DNA of 64,000 bases from NCBI GenBank assembly GCA_026122225.1, contig JANEZZ010000807.1:1116001-1180000 (forward strand), given 5' to 3'. Shown piece by piece: positions 13,701 through 22,799 of the stretch. Below the pieces are notes generated by a model. It had not been told where the DNA came from. It saw only the letters and a program-made list of their open reading frames with translations, and searched no databases. The translations under genes and the position numbers were made by a program. This stretch comes from Heloderma charlesbogerti. Lineage: Eukaryota; Chordata; Lepidosauria; Squamata; Helodermatidae. The first letter of the stretch is position 1, and the number at the start of each line of letters is the position of its first letter.

Positions 13701-16700
13701 CAGGGCCTTCCTGAAAGCTTGCAGTGGTGGGAACTGACAGAGGCCCGTCCTCTCCAGATATGGCCGCAGCTAAGCCTAAGCGGGTAAAATGCACTCCTGG
13801 ACATGGCAGCCACCTGGGCTTCCCCAGTTAGCACAGGGACTCCCAGACTGCACACTGGGTCTTTCAAGGGGAAGGCAGCCCCACCTAAGACCAGTTGTAA
13901 CCCTTGCCTTCCCGTTTTCCATTTCCTATACCACAGCCACACTGCATGCTGCCATTTGTAAAAGCTGGAAGGTTCCTTTGCTTATGCCAGTTAAAAGGAG
14001 GACATTTCTGAGGGAAGAGAGATTAATTCTCCAAAGTGTGTTGAGCTGTGAACGATAATAAAGAGAATCGTTTTACCAGCACCTGAGATACGCACCCCCC
14101 TCTTTTTCCTTCGGCTATCAGGTGCCGCTTCCATTTCTATCCTGCTTCCCAGCCAATATTGGCCCCTGAGGCAAGTTACAAACATACCAGAAAAGACTCA
14201 GTAAAAGACAGAACCTAAAAATGCCACAATTAAAAGTACCAGCAAGAGGACTAAGGCTCAAAAAGCAAGTGTCGGCTAAGGAACAAACAACTTCCCAAGG
14301 GGGAAGAGCTTTGGCAGCCCCCTTCCCGCAGACCAGGAGCAGGCTCACCAGGCGCCCCCAGGGTGGGAGCTACACAAGGAGAGGCCCCTCGCCAAAGGCT
14401 GCCAGCACAAGCAGCCATGCCAGGTGCTTTCAACAGTGAGGGCCCTCTCAGAGGGCTTCTCCAGCTGATTGCAAGGTGGGGAAGGGGACCGCCAGCTTAC
14501 CTTCTGGTACTGCAAGATCCCCTCCTTCTCCTGCTGCATCCGCCATAGCTCCATCTCATCGGGCTTGTAGCTCCCAGGAACCACATAGTTGGCAGGCCGG
14601 TCTGTGCTGCACATCTCACAGCCGGGCCGGGTAGGCTTGTTGATGAACGTGCAGGTAGGACACGACCAGCCCGCCTGCGGAGGGAGAGGAGAACACCCAG
14701 TCTCAGCGCCAGCAGGGCCAGTGAGGGGCCAAAGGGCTGCTGCCCTGCAGCCCAGAGCCATCCCTCCCCTCCCACCCACTCATTGCCAGCAGGGGAGGGG
14801 GCCCAATGGAGGAGGCACTCTGACCCCCCCTTCTATAAATATGGGTTTGTGCAGACAGCCGTGTGACACGAGGCAGTGCCACAGGGAGCCCTGATGGGAG
14901 GGAAAGCTCAGGGCAGTTTTGTTGGGACTGGAAGAAGTGCATGTGTGGAGGGGAGGGGGCGATGCCACTTGCACTGTGGCACTGAGCAGTGGGAGCCCCA
15001 CCTGCCCAGAAGTGGGGGCTGCTGTGGGGGCTGGAGGGGTTCGGCCAGGACTGGGAAGCTGCGGAGTGCCCAGGAAGTGGCTGATCTCCCCGATATCCAT
15101 CCTCCTGCTGGCGTCTTTCGCACCTGCGGGCAAAAGAGAGACTGGAGAGAAGTGCTGCCGACCTCCTTCCACGGCGGAGGCTGACGGTGATGGCATGAAC
15201 CTTCCTTCCCCCTAGCTGCAGCGGCCTATGCATGTTCTGCCTACTCTCTCTCGCTCACCTTTCTTCGGCAGAGGGCTGGGCAAGGTGCTGCACTTGTGCT
15301 TGGTGTCGGAGCCATCAGTGAGTGGCGAGGGAGCTGGCTGCAGCACCCCCCAATCTTTGTCCTCCTTGTAGCGCTGCTCTGAGAGGTTGGCGCCCTTTGC
15401 CGAGAGGAGGTAGAGAAAGGCCGTGTCTCCATCGTTCCGGATCCCATAAGAGCCAACAGTTCGGTCGTCCACACAGAGGCACCGGCCAATGATCCAGCGC
15501 TGGACCCCGGGGTGGAACCCATAATCCTGAAAGACCTGGGTGGGCGGGGAGAGGTGCAGAAAGTGGAGAGCAGGTCACCCTGGGTGAGGCCCCAACCTGG
15601 CACCTGCCCCCATGCCTTTTACAGTGCTCAGAAGCCCTGCCTGGCCCTCCCCACCAGGCCAACAGCCACGCAACTGCCACGCAGGTCATCCTTCCTAGAG
15701 GCTGATCTGGGTGGGAGACCAGTAGCCTGCACCCCCATCCAACAGTAGTGGTCGAGGTACCTTCTGCCTGAGCGCTGCAATGGTGGTGTGCGTGTGGACC
15801 CGGGTGGTGATGCTGGCTGAGCACATGGCGTCTTCCACTTGCACTTTCATGCTACAAGGAAGGACAGAGACCCATGAGACAGCCACATCACAGCCAACTT
15901 TGTGCGCGCGGAAAGAGGACCAGAGCCCCACCCGCAACACCGGCTGCCCTGCCCAGCAGCCTCCAGAGGCTCCACCCACTCCCCTCCGCCCTCGCCTGAT
16001 CTCGCTCCTGGGGTAGCAGGACTCCTTCAGCAGGATGCGCAGAGTGGCATGCTGATGAGCAAGCACAGTGGCGCATCGCATGGCCTCCTCCTCGTCCCCA
16101 AGTTCGATAGCCACAGACAGATGGTTCGCCAGGTCTTCTGGGGGAGAATTTTAAGTAGCTGTTATTCATATGCACACCACCTTTCTCCTCTCTTGACACT
16201 GCAGTCATCTCTGACTGCAGTACAACTCTAGTTCATCCTTCTGTCTATTTGTGTTGACTGATGTGAGTGATTTTCTATATTTTAATTGTTGTGGCTCAGT
16301 TTAAGAATCTTGCACTAAAAAGCAAGTTATAAATTCTCTAAAAATAAATAAGCACCCCACTTCCCAATTTGAGGGCAGTTGGAGGGATTTGTAATATCCA
16401 CAGCAAATCCTCCGTCCCCACCCAACCCTGATTAATTGCCCTTTGGGGACCTTTACCTTGCAGTAGTTGAGTTCTATAGGGCAATTGAGACAGGATGTGT
16501 AAACATAACTCACTTCTTTAGTAATTTAGGGAGATTTATGGCAATTGTTGCAACTAGGATTTCTCCAAATTCCCCTCACCAACAATACTTCACAATACCC
16601 AGTTCACCAATCACCATTTTATGAACAGAAGCAGCTGCTTGACTGGGTGCAGGTGGAAGAGCATTTAAAATGTGCAGATGCCATATTTCCTGACAGCTAA

Positions 16701-17544
16701 GTAAAATTTGTCTAATTGATTGACTTGCTAACTCAAATGATCAGGCAAGCAATGGGATTGGCACTATCTTTCCTGTACTTGCAAAATATCATTTTCCAGG
16801 TAGCAAAAGCTGAAAGTGCAACATCTTTTCTAGAAACATTTACTCTTTATTATCCCAAACTGTCTGCCAGCTTTCAATAGGAATGTAGATTCCTTTGGTC
16901 ACCACACCACTAGCTGGGAAGTGCCCCATGCCAGTCTGCCACCAACCTTTCCTTGCAAGCTCCAAGGGCAGAGGGGCCTCAACTTCTGACACAGGCAGAG
17001 AGTTCACAGCCACCAAAGGATGAGGAGGAGGCCGTCCTGCAAGCACACTGGTGCCCTCAGCAGCTGGGGAGAGAGAAGAGTTTAAGGGAGGAGCACTCTG
17101 TCTCCTGGGCCAATTAGGAGGCAGACACTGCCAGCTCAGAGCCCCATTCTATTGGCAGAGGAAGGTTAGGCCTCAAATTCTATACAGGAGGAAAAGCTAG
17201 AGTACAGACAAAGAGTACAGTGCATGCACACTGTCTATGGACTGCTACATCCAATGAAGAGTGATCCTGGATGCTTGGAAACGCCCACACCTAACTGCCC
17301 ATCAAGGCAAACACATCTGGCAGAGTCTACCAGCAGTCTACCCTGAAGAAACCTCACAGGAGCCAGGAACATTGATGCTTGATCTTTAAAGACAGACATG
17401 CCCAAGGAGGAGAAGGAGGAGCAGCAGGCTATAAAAGGTTGCTTAATCTGGAAGCAGCTATCCATTGTGAACACAGGTGAGCTTCATTGATGGTGGAAAG
17501 GGCCTACGCACACACATGCACACAGGTGTGCACGCATGCGCCCA

Positions 17545-17588
<44 letters not shown>

Positions 17589-19587
17589 AGAGGCCCTGGC
17601 AGAATTGGACGCTGCTTGCTCTCACCCCAAGTCTCTGCACTGGCAAATACTCCCATCTTGCAGTGCCAGGAAGCAGGCTGCTCCAACCCAATCTATAGCT
17701 GCCTGCCTGAACCATCTATGAGCTCAACAGTGGAAACAGGCCTGCGGATGAAGGGGCTTATGTGACTGCCCAGGTATGCAGCCTGAACCACCCCCGCCTT
17801 CAGGATGCTACAGCCTAGGAAGGGGGGAGGGGTCGCATTGCAAAGCCTCTCATTCTACGGCCCACAATACACAATTTCAGCAAAGGCAGCCCATTTTCTC
17901 AATATAATGCTTATGGACTCTTGTTGGTTTGGCCCACAAACTCATGCCAACTCCCCCACAGATCAAGCCAACATGGGTAGGCACCTCGTTGCATAAAGGG
18001 TGCAAATGTCTCCCCTCCTGACCATGCCTGCAAAAGTTAACAAAACGTGGCTTGTCTGAGCAGCCAGCCCCCTCTGGGTACCACAGACAGCAGACTGGCC
18101 TGTGTAAAGGCTTCCTTGGGTAGCAGCTGACCTCTGTGCACCTCCCGAAGGGAGCTGCTGATGACCATCCACCACTTCTGCGCCTCATGCTCATCCTCAA
18201 AGTGAAACACAAGGGGGTCGTCTGGGCGGGCCAAGACCTTCAGCTCGTGGCACGTGGCAGTCTTCACCTCGTAGGAGATCTCTTTGAGGCTATACTCAAC
18301 AAAGCTCTGGGGGCAGAAGAGGGTCACTGGACCAGTGCAAAGTCAAACAGCCCAGTCCATTCCACTCGAGGCCTCCACAGTCAAGCTGCGGTCCCCACCC
18401 CCCAGCCAGCAAAGTGGGTAAAATTGTATTTCCCAGGAGAGCCTTCTGAGCCTCCCTTGTCAGTGCTACGATAGTGAAAGCCCCCTGCCCCGGGTAGCTT
18501 AAGAGATCAGATCTCCAATAAAATGTGATGCCCGAGTGGGCTCTCTGTAGGGAAGAAACTTTCCACTACTCCTGAGGAGGAAAGGCAGCCCCTCCCTCCC
18601 TGGAATTCCACACACGGCAGCCAGTAGAACCCATGTGCCCTTTTCCCACCCCCCTCTCTCAGTTCTATCTGCCAAGAGCATCTCACAGTAACAAAGTTGA
18701 GCATCAGGCTGCTTACTGGAAAAAGGAAATGAAAGCCGGGGGGGGGGGATAAGAGGCACCGCTGGCATTCTACCTTCCCCAACCACTGCAAGCCCCCCCC
18801 CCCCCGCCACACAGAACTCAGCATCTAGTCCCCTGGTCTGGGACAGCTCAGGGCACTGGGGCTTGGGGCTAGCTGCTCTCTTCAGCCACAGACGCCATTG
18901 GAATGACGGCAATTTGACAACGGGGGGAAAATGGTTTTGTTTCAGCAGCCTGTGGGCTTGGCTTACGATCTGATCGAGGGCTAGCTGAAAAATCAGGGCC
19001 TACAGAAGGGGGAATCGGGACGGGCCTCGTCGACCTGTGGACGAGGGGGAACCGACGCCGTTCGGAGGGGGTTGGGCACGTCTCTCAACCACGGACCGGT
19101 ACCCGCCTGGCTCGCGGCGCTGCCTGGCGAAAGCAGAGCCTGCAGTCCCCCCTCCAGACCAGCCGGGAGGGAGCGGCCTCCCGGGGCCAAGGAGCCACCT
19201 GCAAGCCCCGCAGCGCCGCTCCACGGACTCGCCCTCCGTGGGCCTCCCCCGCCCGACCCGCGAAGCCGAGCTGGGAGGGCAAAGGGGGGCTCCCGCAAGA
19301 GGCCCACCGAGTCCCCCCTTTCATTGGAGCCGCAGGCCAGCAGCCTGGAGCCGCCCGGCCGCTCTCACCGGCTCGGGCCCCGAGTCCGGCCCGCCCCTCA
19401 GACCGAGACGGAAGCGCTCGGGGCCGGGGGCCGCGCTAAGCTGGAGCCGGAGCAGGCGCTGCGCTTCCCGGCCCGACGAAGACGGCAGAGGCGGCGCCGG
19501 CGGACGCGGCACCCAGGCCCGCGCCGAGGCCAGCACCGCCAGGCCGGGCGGAGCCGGCGCGGAGCTCAAGCCCGGCGCCGCCGCCAT
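34..19587 (-). CDS. SHARPIN: SHARPIN-like gene encoding PH-UBL-NZF plus RBR (RING1-IBR), 3' end outside the window
   Basis: Twelve coding exons join in frame without a stop: 19587-19369, 18306-18132, 17063-16947, 16137-15996, 15851-15761, 15535-15259, 15123-15002, 14674-14501, 1951-1791, 1696-1585, 1241-1062 and 132-34 (1869 nt, 623 codons). The N-terminal half has the SHARPIN order: PH-like fold (about residues 40-131), UBL (about 215-300, with GRCLCV and FLYLLSA) and NZF (C386, C389, C400, C403). The C-terminal half has RING1 (C469 to about C519) and IBR (C558 to C598) of HOIL-1 type. Family knowledge: SHARPIN and HOIL-1 are accessory subunits of the LUBAC linear-ubiquitin ligase in the cytosol; mammalian SHARPIN stops just after the NZF. 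Divergent MAF1 and downstream WDR97 support the SHARPIN locus. RBCK1 itself is a poorer fit, because it lacks the PH-like region. RING2 and the stop lie to the left of position 34. Confidence 0.88.
133..1061 (-). other. SHARPIN intron 11
   Basis: Intron between the two IBR exons. I see no repeat family, conserved exon or RNA gene in it; open frames here have no family resemblance. Confidence 0.6.
1062..1241 (-). CDS. SHARPIN: SHARPIN coding exon 11 (IBR domain)
   Basis: Residues 531-590. [16 protein letters not shown] forms the helix leading into IBR; C558, C563, C578, C581, C586 and C589 follow IBR spacing (C-x4-C-x14-C-x2-C-x4-C-x2-C). The segment [17 protein letters not shown] is very close to HOIL-1. 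Confidence 0.88.
1585..1696 (-). CDS. SHARPIN: SHARPIN coding exon 10 (RING1, second part)
   Basis: Completes Arg493 and gives residues 494-530, with C495, C510 and probably C519 as remaining RING1 ligands ([12 protein letters not shown]). Same layout as HOIL-1, where the segment is ACPF-like and followed by a REI helix. Donor GTGAGT, phase 0. Confidence 0.85.
1791..1951 (-). CDS. SHARPIN: SHARPIN coding exon 9 (RING1, first part)
   Basis: Residues 440-492 plus two bases. After a helical stretch come C469-x2-C472, C487, H489 and C492, the first zinc ligands of the RING1 of an RBR ligase. It is separated from the NZF exon by 12.5 kb, but the phases agree (0 to 0). Confidence 0.85.
2466..4200 (-). 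mobile_element. L2-clade LINE, 5'-truncated, with RT domain
   Basis: Antisense L2-type LINE in the large SHARPIN intron. It ends at a (GAAT)n tail (plus-strand ATTC repeat at 2471-2505). A reverse transcriptase reading frame at 4172-3312 has [40 protein letters not shown] and a YMDD box in place of the usual YADD. Downstream parts read [18 protein letters not shown] and [14 protein letters not shown], typical of the L2 C-terminus. The frame breaks around 2930 and 3220-3310, so it is a dead copy. Confidence 0.8.
2471..2505. repeat. (ATTC)n tandem repeat, tail of the L2 element
   Basis: About eight ATTC units. Position next to the L2 3' end shows it is the element's own simple-repeat tail. Confidence 0.8.
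4210..5360. other. Intron sequence with no recognised feature
   Basis: Part of SHARPIN intron 8. AT-rich between 4740 and 5110. No gene or repeat family that I can name. Confidence 0.4.
5368..5570 (+). repeat. tRNA-derived SINE copy
   Basis: Starts with a Pol III A-box-like GTGGCAGAGCACCGGG and a B-box-like GGTCCCAGGCTCCATC about 30 bases on, with a tRNA-unrelated body after it. The same family recurs at about 20145. It resembles abundant squamate tRNA-derived SINEs; the copy is old. Confidence 0.5.
6830..9990 (+). mobile_element. L2-clade LINE, near full length, degraded
   Basis: Sense-strand L2-like element. Endonuclease pieces are visible at about 7130-7200 ([10 protein letters not shown]) and 7380-7610 ([18 protein letters not shown]). 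RT pieces lie at 8760-9140 ([25 protein letters not shown]) and the C-terminus at 9380-9670 ([33 protein letters not shown]). Many stops and shifts; the YADD box is lost. It ends in an AT-rich 3' tail. Both L2 copies in this intron help explain its 12.5-kb length. Confidence 0.75.
7669..7706. repeat. (TG)n microsatellite within the L2 copy
   Basis: Roughly 17 TG units followed by a G run, interrupting the endonuclease region. Likely length-variable. Confidence 0.9.
9991..13430. other. SHARPIN intron 8, GC-rich unique sequence
   Basis: Long minus-strand frames between 11.3 and 12.1 kb and at 12.7-13.1 kb come from high GC and have no recognisable domain. A G run sits at 11456-11470. I see no exon. 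Confidence 0.4.
13430..13800 (-). repeat. Probable antisense LINE 3' end fragment
   Basis: AT-rich stretch with many AATAA/AAAC runs passing into a part where the complement reads like a LINE C-terminus (CAGGGCCTTCCTGAAAGC region near 13700). Family not certain; L2-like by appearance. Confidence 0.35.
14501..14674 (-). CDS. SHARPIN: SHARPIN coding exon 8 (NZF zinc finger and HOIL-type linker)
   Basis: Residues 382-439. The RanBP2/NZF finger has C386-x2-C389-x10-C400-x2-C403 and the Thr-Phe pair (390-391) that contacts ubiquitin in this family. In mammals SHARPIN ends soon after this finger. Here the exon runs on with [20 protein letters not shown], a linker of the kind that joins NZF to RING1 in HOIL-1. 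Donor GTAAGC, phase 0. Confidence 0.9.
15002..15123 (-). CDS. SHARPIN: SHARPIN coding exon 7 (Pro-rich linker to NZF)
   Basis: Codons 341-381, Pro/Ala/Thr-rich. The acceptor CCCGCAG and entry phase are clear. Three phase-0 donors are possible within 30 bases; GTGGGG at 15001 is the most donor-like, so the right-hand border may shift by up to eight codons. Confidence 0.6.
15259..15535 (-). CDS. SHARPIN: SHARPIN coding exon 6 (UBL, second part, and linker)
   Basis: Residues 249-340. [18 protein letters not shown] and [17 protein letters not shown] form the second half of the UBL; GRCLCV is closer to SHARPIN than to HOIL-1 as I remember them. A charged and then Pro/Ser-rich linker follows. Donor GTGAGC at 15258, phase 1. 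Confidence 0.88.
15761..15851 (-). CDS. SHARPIN: SHARPIN coding exon 5 (UBL, first part)
   Basis: Begins after acceptor TTGTAG and gives residues 218-248, including [19 protein letters not shown] and AALRQK, the opening strands and helix of the ubiquitin-like domain. Donor GTACCT in phase 0. Confidence 0.83.
15996..16137 (-). CDS. SHARPIN: SHARPIN coding exon 4 (LUBAC-tethering helix region)
   Basis: Encodes [18 protein letters not shown] and the following helix, which resembles the conserved helical segment before the UBL shared by SHARPIN and HOIL-1 (known in that family to tether the subunits). The exon ends in phase 2 at ATCAG followed by GCGAGG, a non-canonical GC donor. Confidence 0.82.
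16138..16946 (-). other. SHARPIN intron 3
   Basis: Mostly AT-rich sequence. No repeat family or exon recognised. Confidence 0.4.
16947..17063 (-). CDS. SHARPIN: SHARPIN coding exon 3 (linker)
   Basis: Low-complexity Pro/Leu-rich linker (codons 132-170) between the PH-like domain and the LUBAC-tethering/UBL part. Acceptor CCCCAG precedes it. Donor GTTGGT (16946) is not a strong site, but its phase joins exactly with exon 4 to give ELARKEDLANHL. Confidence 0.7.
17064..18131 (-). other. SHARPIN intron 2 with microsatellite
   Basis: Holds the (CA)n tract; nothing else recognised. Confidence 0.4.
17545..17586. repeat. (CA)n microsatellite
   Basis: Interrupted once near its start (ACACCACAC) and then about 18 CA units. 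Lies in SHARPIN intron 2. Confidence 0.9.
18132..18306 (-). CDS. SHARPIN: SHARPIN coding exon 2 (PH-like domain core)
   Basis: Acceptor CCCCCAG precedes [14 protein letters not shown]; the exon encodes residues 74-131 plus one base. The tryptophan-containing helix near its end ([14 protein letters not shown]) is the usual C-terminal helix of a PH fold and matches the SHARPIN layout. Donor GTCAGC begins at 18131. Confidence 0.85.
18307..19368 (-). other. SHARPIN intron 1
   Basis: Contains G and C runs (18737-18746, 18787-18804) and, from 19.0 kb, the beginning of the CpG-rich promoter block. Confidence 0.4.
19369..19587 (-). CDS. SHARPIN: SHARPIN coding exon 1 (start codon, first PH-like strands)
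   Basis: ATG at 19587-19585 opens 73 codons in a CpG-rich block. Residues 42-61 ([20 protein letters not shown]) resemble the first strands of the SHARPIN PH-like domain. The exon ends in phase 0 at a GTGAGA donor (19368). An Ala/Pro-rich lead precedes the domain. Confidence 0.8.
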
Positions 19588-19799
19588 CGAGCCGCCGCCG
19601 GAACCGGAAGCTGCCGCGGCGCTTCCGGCGCTTCAGCCGGCCGCCCGTCCCCCGGGAACTGCCGCCCGTCCCTGGGGTTCCGGCGCAGGCGCGGGAACGG
19701 GGCACCCGGGATGGTGCTTCTCAGTCGCCTTCAGCCCCAGCATCCAGGGGGCTGCCAGAGGCACAGTGGCTAGACCGGGGTGGCCCTCCCAATCTTTCG

Positions 19800-19866
19800 G
19801 CCTACAACTCCCATCAGCCCCAGCCAGCGCAGCCAATGCCGAGGGCTGATGGGAGTTGTGGGCCAA
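19800..19866. repeat. Short palindromic interspersed repeat
   Basis: Arms ACAACTCCCATCAGCCC and GGGCTGATGGGAGTTGT are perfect inverted repeats around a short loop. Related copies lie near 24345 and 45190. It looks like a small MITE-type palindrome; it sits about 215 bases upstream of the SHARPIN ATG. Confidence 0.65.
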
Positions 19867-20144
19867 AAAGAGTCTGGCGGGCAGACAGCAACGGGGCGGG
19901 GATTCAGGCGTGGCAGCGCAGGCCGGCTGATGCCCTCCCTCCCTCCCTTCCTTCCTTCCTTCCTGGGCGGCGGCGAGAGGCCCGCCTGCCGGGGAGCCGT
20001 ACAGAGCGTCTCGACGGGCAGTGGCTCTCTGCGGGCTCCTTTCCTTTTGTTGGTTTATTTATCTAAAATATTTATTAATGTACCTTAATAATCATAAAGA
20101 TGCGGCGTCAGCAGGAGCATGGCCATGGATCGGAGGAGGATGAG

Positions 20145-20330
20145 GAGGGCCATGGTTCGGTGGCTCTTGCTTGGCACACAGAGTGTCAGGTCCGCTCCCC
20201 GGCGGGGCTAGGAGAGGCAGCCCCGGTCTGCGACCCCGGAGAGCCGCTGCTGGCACTCGGTGTCAACGATACTGGGCCAGATGGACCAGGCCAGGTCTGA
20301 CCGGGTTGAAGGGGCTTCCCATGTTCCTGC
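20145..20330 (+). repeat. tRNA-derived SINE copy
   Basis: Contains GTGGCTCTTGCTTGGCACAC and later GAGAGCCGCTGCTGGCACTC and ATACTGGGCCAGATGGACCA, a tail typical of a squamate tRNA-derived SINE family also seen at 5368. It lies between the SHARPIN and MAF1 promoters. Confidence 0.5.
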
Positions 20331-20899
20331 ACTCCACCCCATTCTGCCCACAGCTCCGCCCGGTTTTGGCTGATGCTTCGGCGCATTTTGGACGCCACCA
20401 AGTATTCCGCCGTAGTAGCCACCCAGGGCGATTCTGGGGTTTCGCTGGCACTGCGGGGCTTCCGCCACCGCCTCTAGCCCCCCAGCTGGCATCTCTTCAA
20501 GACGTAGGAAACTTCCCTGTCCTGAGTCAGAGCCGGAGTCCCACCTGGCCCAGCACTGCCGACACCGACTGGCCGCAGCGGCTCTCGGGGTTCCAGGCGG
20601 GAGTTTTCCCAGCCCCACCTGTGGATGCTACTGGGACCTTCCGCATGCAAAAAGAGGTGCTCTAACACGGCTACAGCTCCTCCCAAGGAGTGCGCCCGTT
20701 ACGTGCACGGTTATGGCAGCTGGCACGGAGTGGTATTAATTACTGCAGCTGATGCTTTATTACAGTTTTGACAAATTGTTTTTAGTTTGCTATTAGTTAC
20801 GCTGCGGTGATATTCTATGCTGGATTTTAATTATTTGCCTTCTGGGCTTCTCCGAACAGAGGCAGAATGTACATCACTTTTAAATACAATTCAATAACG

Positions 20900-21950
20900 C
20901 CGCTTGCGCGTTTAGATACGGCTGGGTAAAGCAGCTTAGGGAGGGTGGCCGCACAGCTCCCGCAGACGCTGGGGAAGCTCCTGCCTCGACCGGCTGTACA
21001 GGCAGGCGCCCCGGTCTGCCTCTCCCGGAACGCCGGGCCGTTGTCTGCACGGACCGCTGGGGATTTGCCAAAGCGCTTGCGCCGTAAGCCGCAGCACCAC
21101 GCCGCCCCCCGCGGCCCCGTCGGCCGGCAAGAGCCCCGCCCCCTCCGCAGGGGACGCGGCTGCGCCCACATTGAGTGACAGCCGCCCTCCGTCTTTGTCC
21201 CTCAGTCGGCCGAACAGCGCCCTTGACGCCGCAGCCAATCAGAGGGCGGCTGTAGCCCGACGGCGGGCCGATGCGGTTGATTAGCGTCAAGACTAGCCAT
21301 TGGAATGCTCCAGTCCCGCCGATTGGCACCCTTCTCCGCCAATGGAAACTGGAAAGCTGGCGAGAGTCCAATCACTGCCCGCGCAGGGCGGACCTGCTCG
21401 CTCTTGTTGTCGTCCTCAGAGGAGTAGACCCTCGCGTCGCTCGCCAGGACCGGCGGCGGCGGCGCGATAAGCCGGCCACGTCGGCCCGACCAGTCGGGGC
21501 CATGTCGAGGCGAGCGGGGCCCCGGCGGGCCACTTGGAGGCGGCGGGCGGCGGCGGCGCAGGCGGCGGCGCCCGATTCGAGTCCCCTCCGGAGGCTGCGC
21601 CGGTCGACGGCGCTCGCCCCCTGAAGGAGCCGGCCTCGGGCCGGGAGGAGGAAGCGGCCCCCCTGGCAGGTCAGTAGCGCGCCGCCCGGGCCCGGCGGCG
21701 GCAGGACTGCGCCTCCCGGCGTGCCGCGCGCCAGAGCCGCCCTGCGAGCGCCTGCGGCCCTGGCGCGCGGCATCCTGGGAGCGGGAGTCTCCTGGCGGCC
21801 GGGCCTGCGCCAGGGCGTCTCCGCGGCGCGCGCGCCCTGGGCAGCGTAGCGCTCCCCCCTGCCGCGATGACAGCAGGATGGAGCCTCGCCCGGAGCGGCG
21901 GCGGCGGCCGCATCGCCACCCGCGTCCGGTGTGCCGCTTTTCCACGGCGA
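20900..21950 (+). promoter_or_regulatory. CpG-rich promoter of MAF1 with five CCAAT boxes
   Basis: CCAAT or its complement occurs at 21235-21239 (+), 21299-21303 (-), 21322-21326 (-), 21339-21343 (+) and 21368-21372 (+). Five NF-Y-type sites in about 140 bases, just before the presumed MAF1 first exon, mark a strong housekeeping promoter. The transcription start is inferred to be downstream, around 21.4 kb. Confidence 0.65.
21400..21669 (+). other. MAF1: Inferred 5' untranslated first exon of MAF1
   Basis: GC-rich sequence downstream of the CCAAT cluster ends at GGCAG followed by GTCAGT, a good donor at 21670. MAF1 in other vertebrates starts translation in its second exon, so an untranslated exon is expected here. 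The 5' border is a guess. Confidence 0.45.
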
Positions 21951-22799
21951 TCCCTACTCAGAGCGGCCTCCGACAGCGTCAAAAAATGTACACGGGAGAA
22001 TGTGACGTTTCCGAGTAAGAGTTACAAATCATAACAAGGACTGAACAGTCATATACATAACTCATAACTATGCCTTAGGAGTAAACAATCCCGTCGTCAT
22101 ACGTACGTCGAACAAAGGAGGAATAACCCCCTCTCGACAGTGAGCTTAACCGCAGGGCAGCAGCCTTTGTAGCTGAAGCCACTGAGGCTGTCAGCCAGGG
22201 CCGCTGGAATGAGCCAGGGAAGCCCGGAGCAGCCCCTGCAGGGCCTGCAGCAGACGCCCCTGCCCCGCCGCAGAAGCAGCAGCCTTTGCCTCAGAGCACA
22301 GAGTTCGAGATCTGGCAGGGCTGCTGGCGCCCCTGCAGCAGGGAATTTCCTTCCCTGTAACCGAACAGCTGCTTCAAGAGCTAGGTGTTGCTCTGTGGTG
22401 GTGGCGGGGTGCTGCTGCTGCTTTTAATGGCCCTGGCATGTCCTCTGGGGACTCCAGCAAGACCCAGCAGTACTAGGAACCCTCCTGACCGGTGGTGAGG
22501 CTGGGTGGCTGGCCAACACCACTGTTCCTGCAGAGACCAGGAGGCAACTTTGGCCAAACCGGGCTCCTCTGGAGGACTCCCCCCACCTCTTTTCTCTTTC
22601 CCTTCTGTTTTCATGCAGTGTCTGCCAATTCCCAATTGCCCATCCAGTCCTCTTGGCACTCCCCTGGACTTTTTGACATTAATTCTGTGTCAGTTTTCTG
22701 GCCCTGGGCTTCAAGCAGCCAACGAAAAGCAATCAAGGGGTTGAAATGGTTGAAAGCTCCTTGAGCAAAGCAGCATGCCAGACCCATTTGCGGGGCCAC

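Larger units (their letters stand above)
19000..19990 (-). promoter_or_regulatory. CpG-rich promoter block of SHARPIN
   Basis: Dense CpG across SHARPIN exon 1 and upstream. The gene starts here on the minus strand, back to back with MAF1. No TATA box stands out, as expected for a CpG-island promoter. A palindromic repeat sits at 19800-19866. Confidence 0.6.

Noticed and set aside
17545..17586. CA tract as a CRISPR-like or regulatory array
   Set aside because: Plain microsatellite; units are two bases with no spacers.
19037..19849. 270-codon open frame on the plus strand
   Set aside because: GC-rich shadow of SHARPIN exon 1 and its CpG-rich promoter; no domain.
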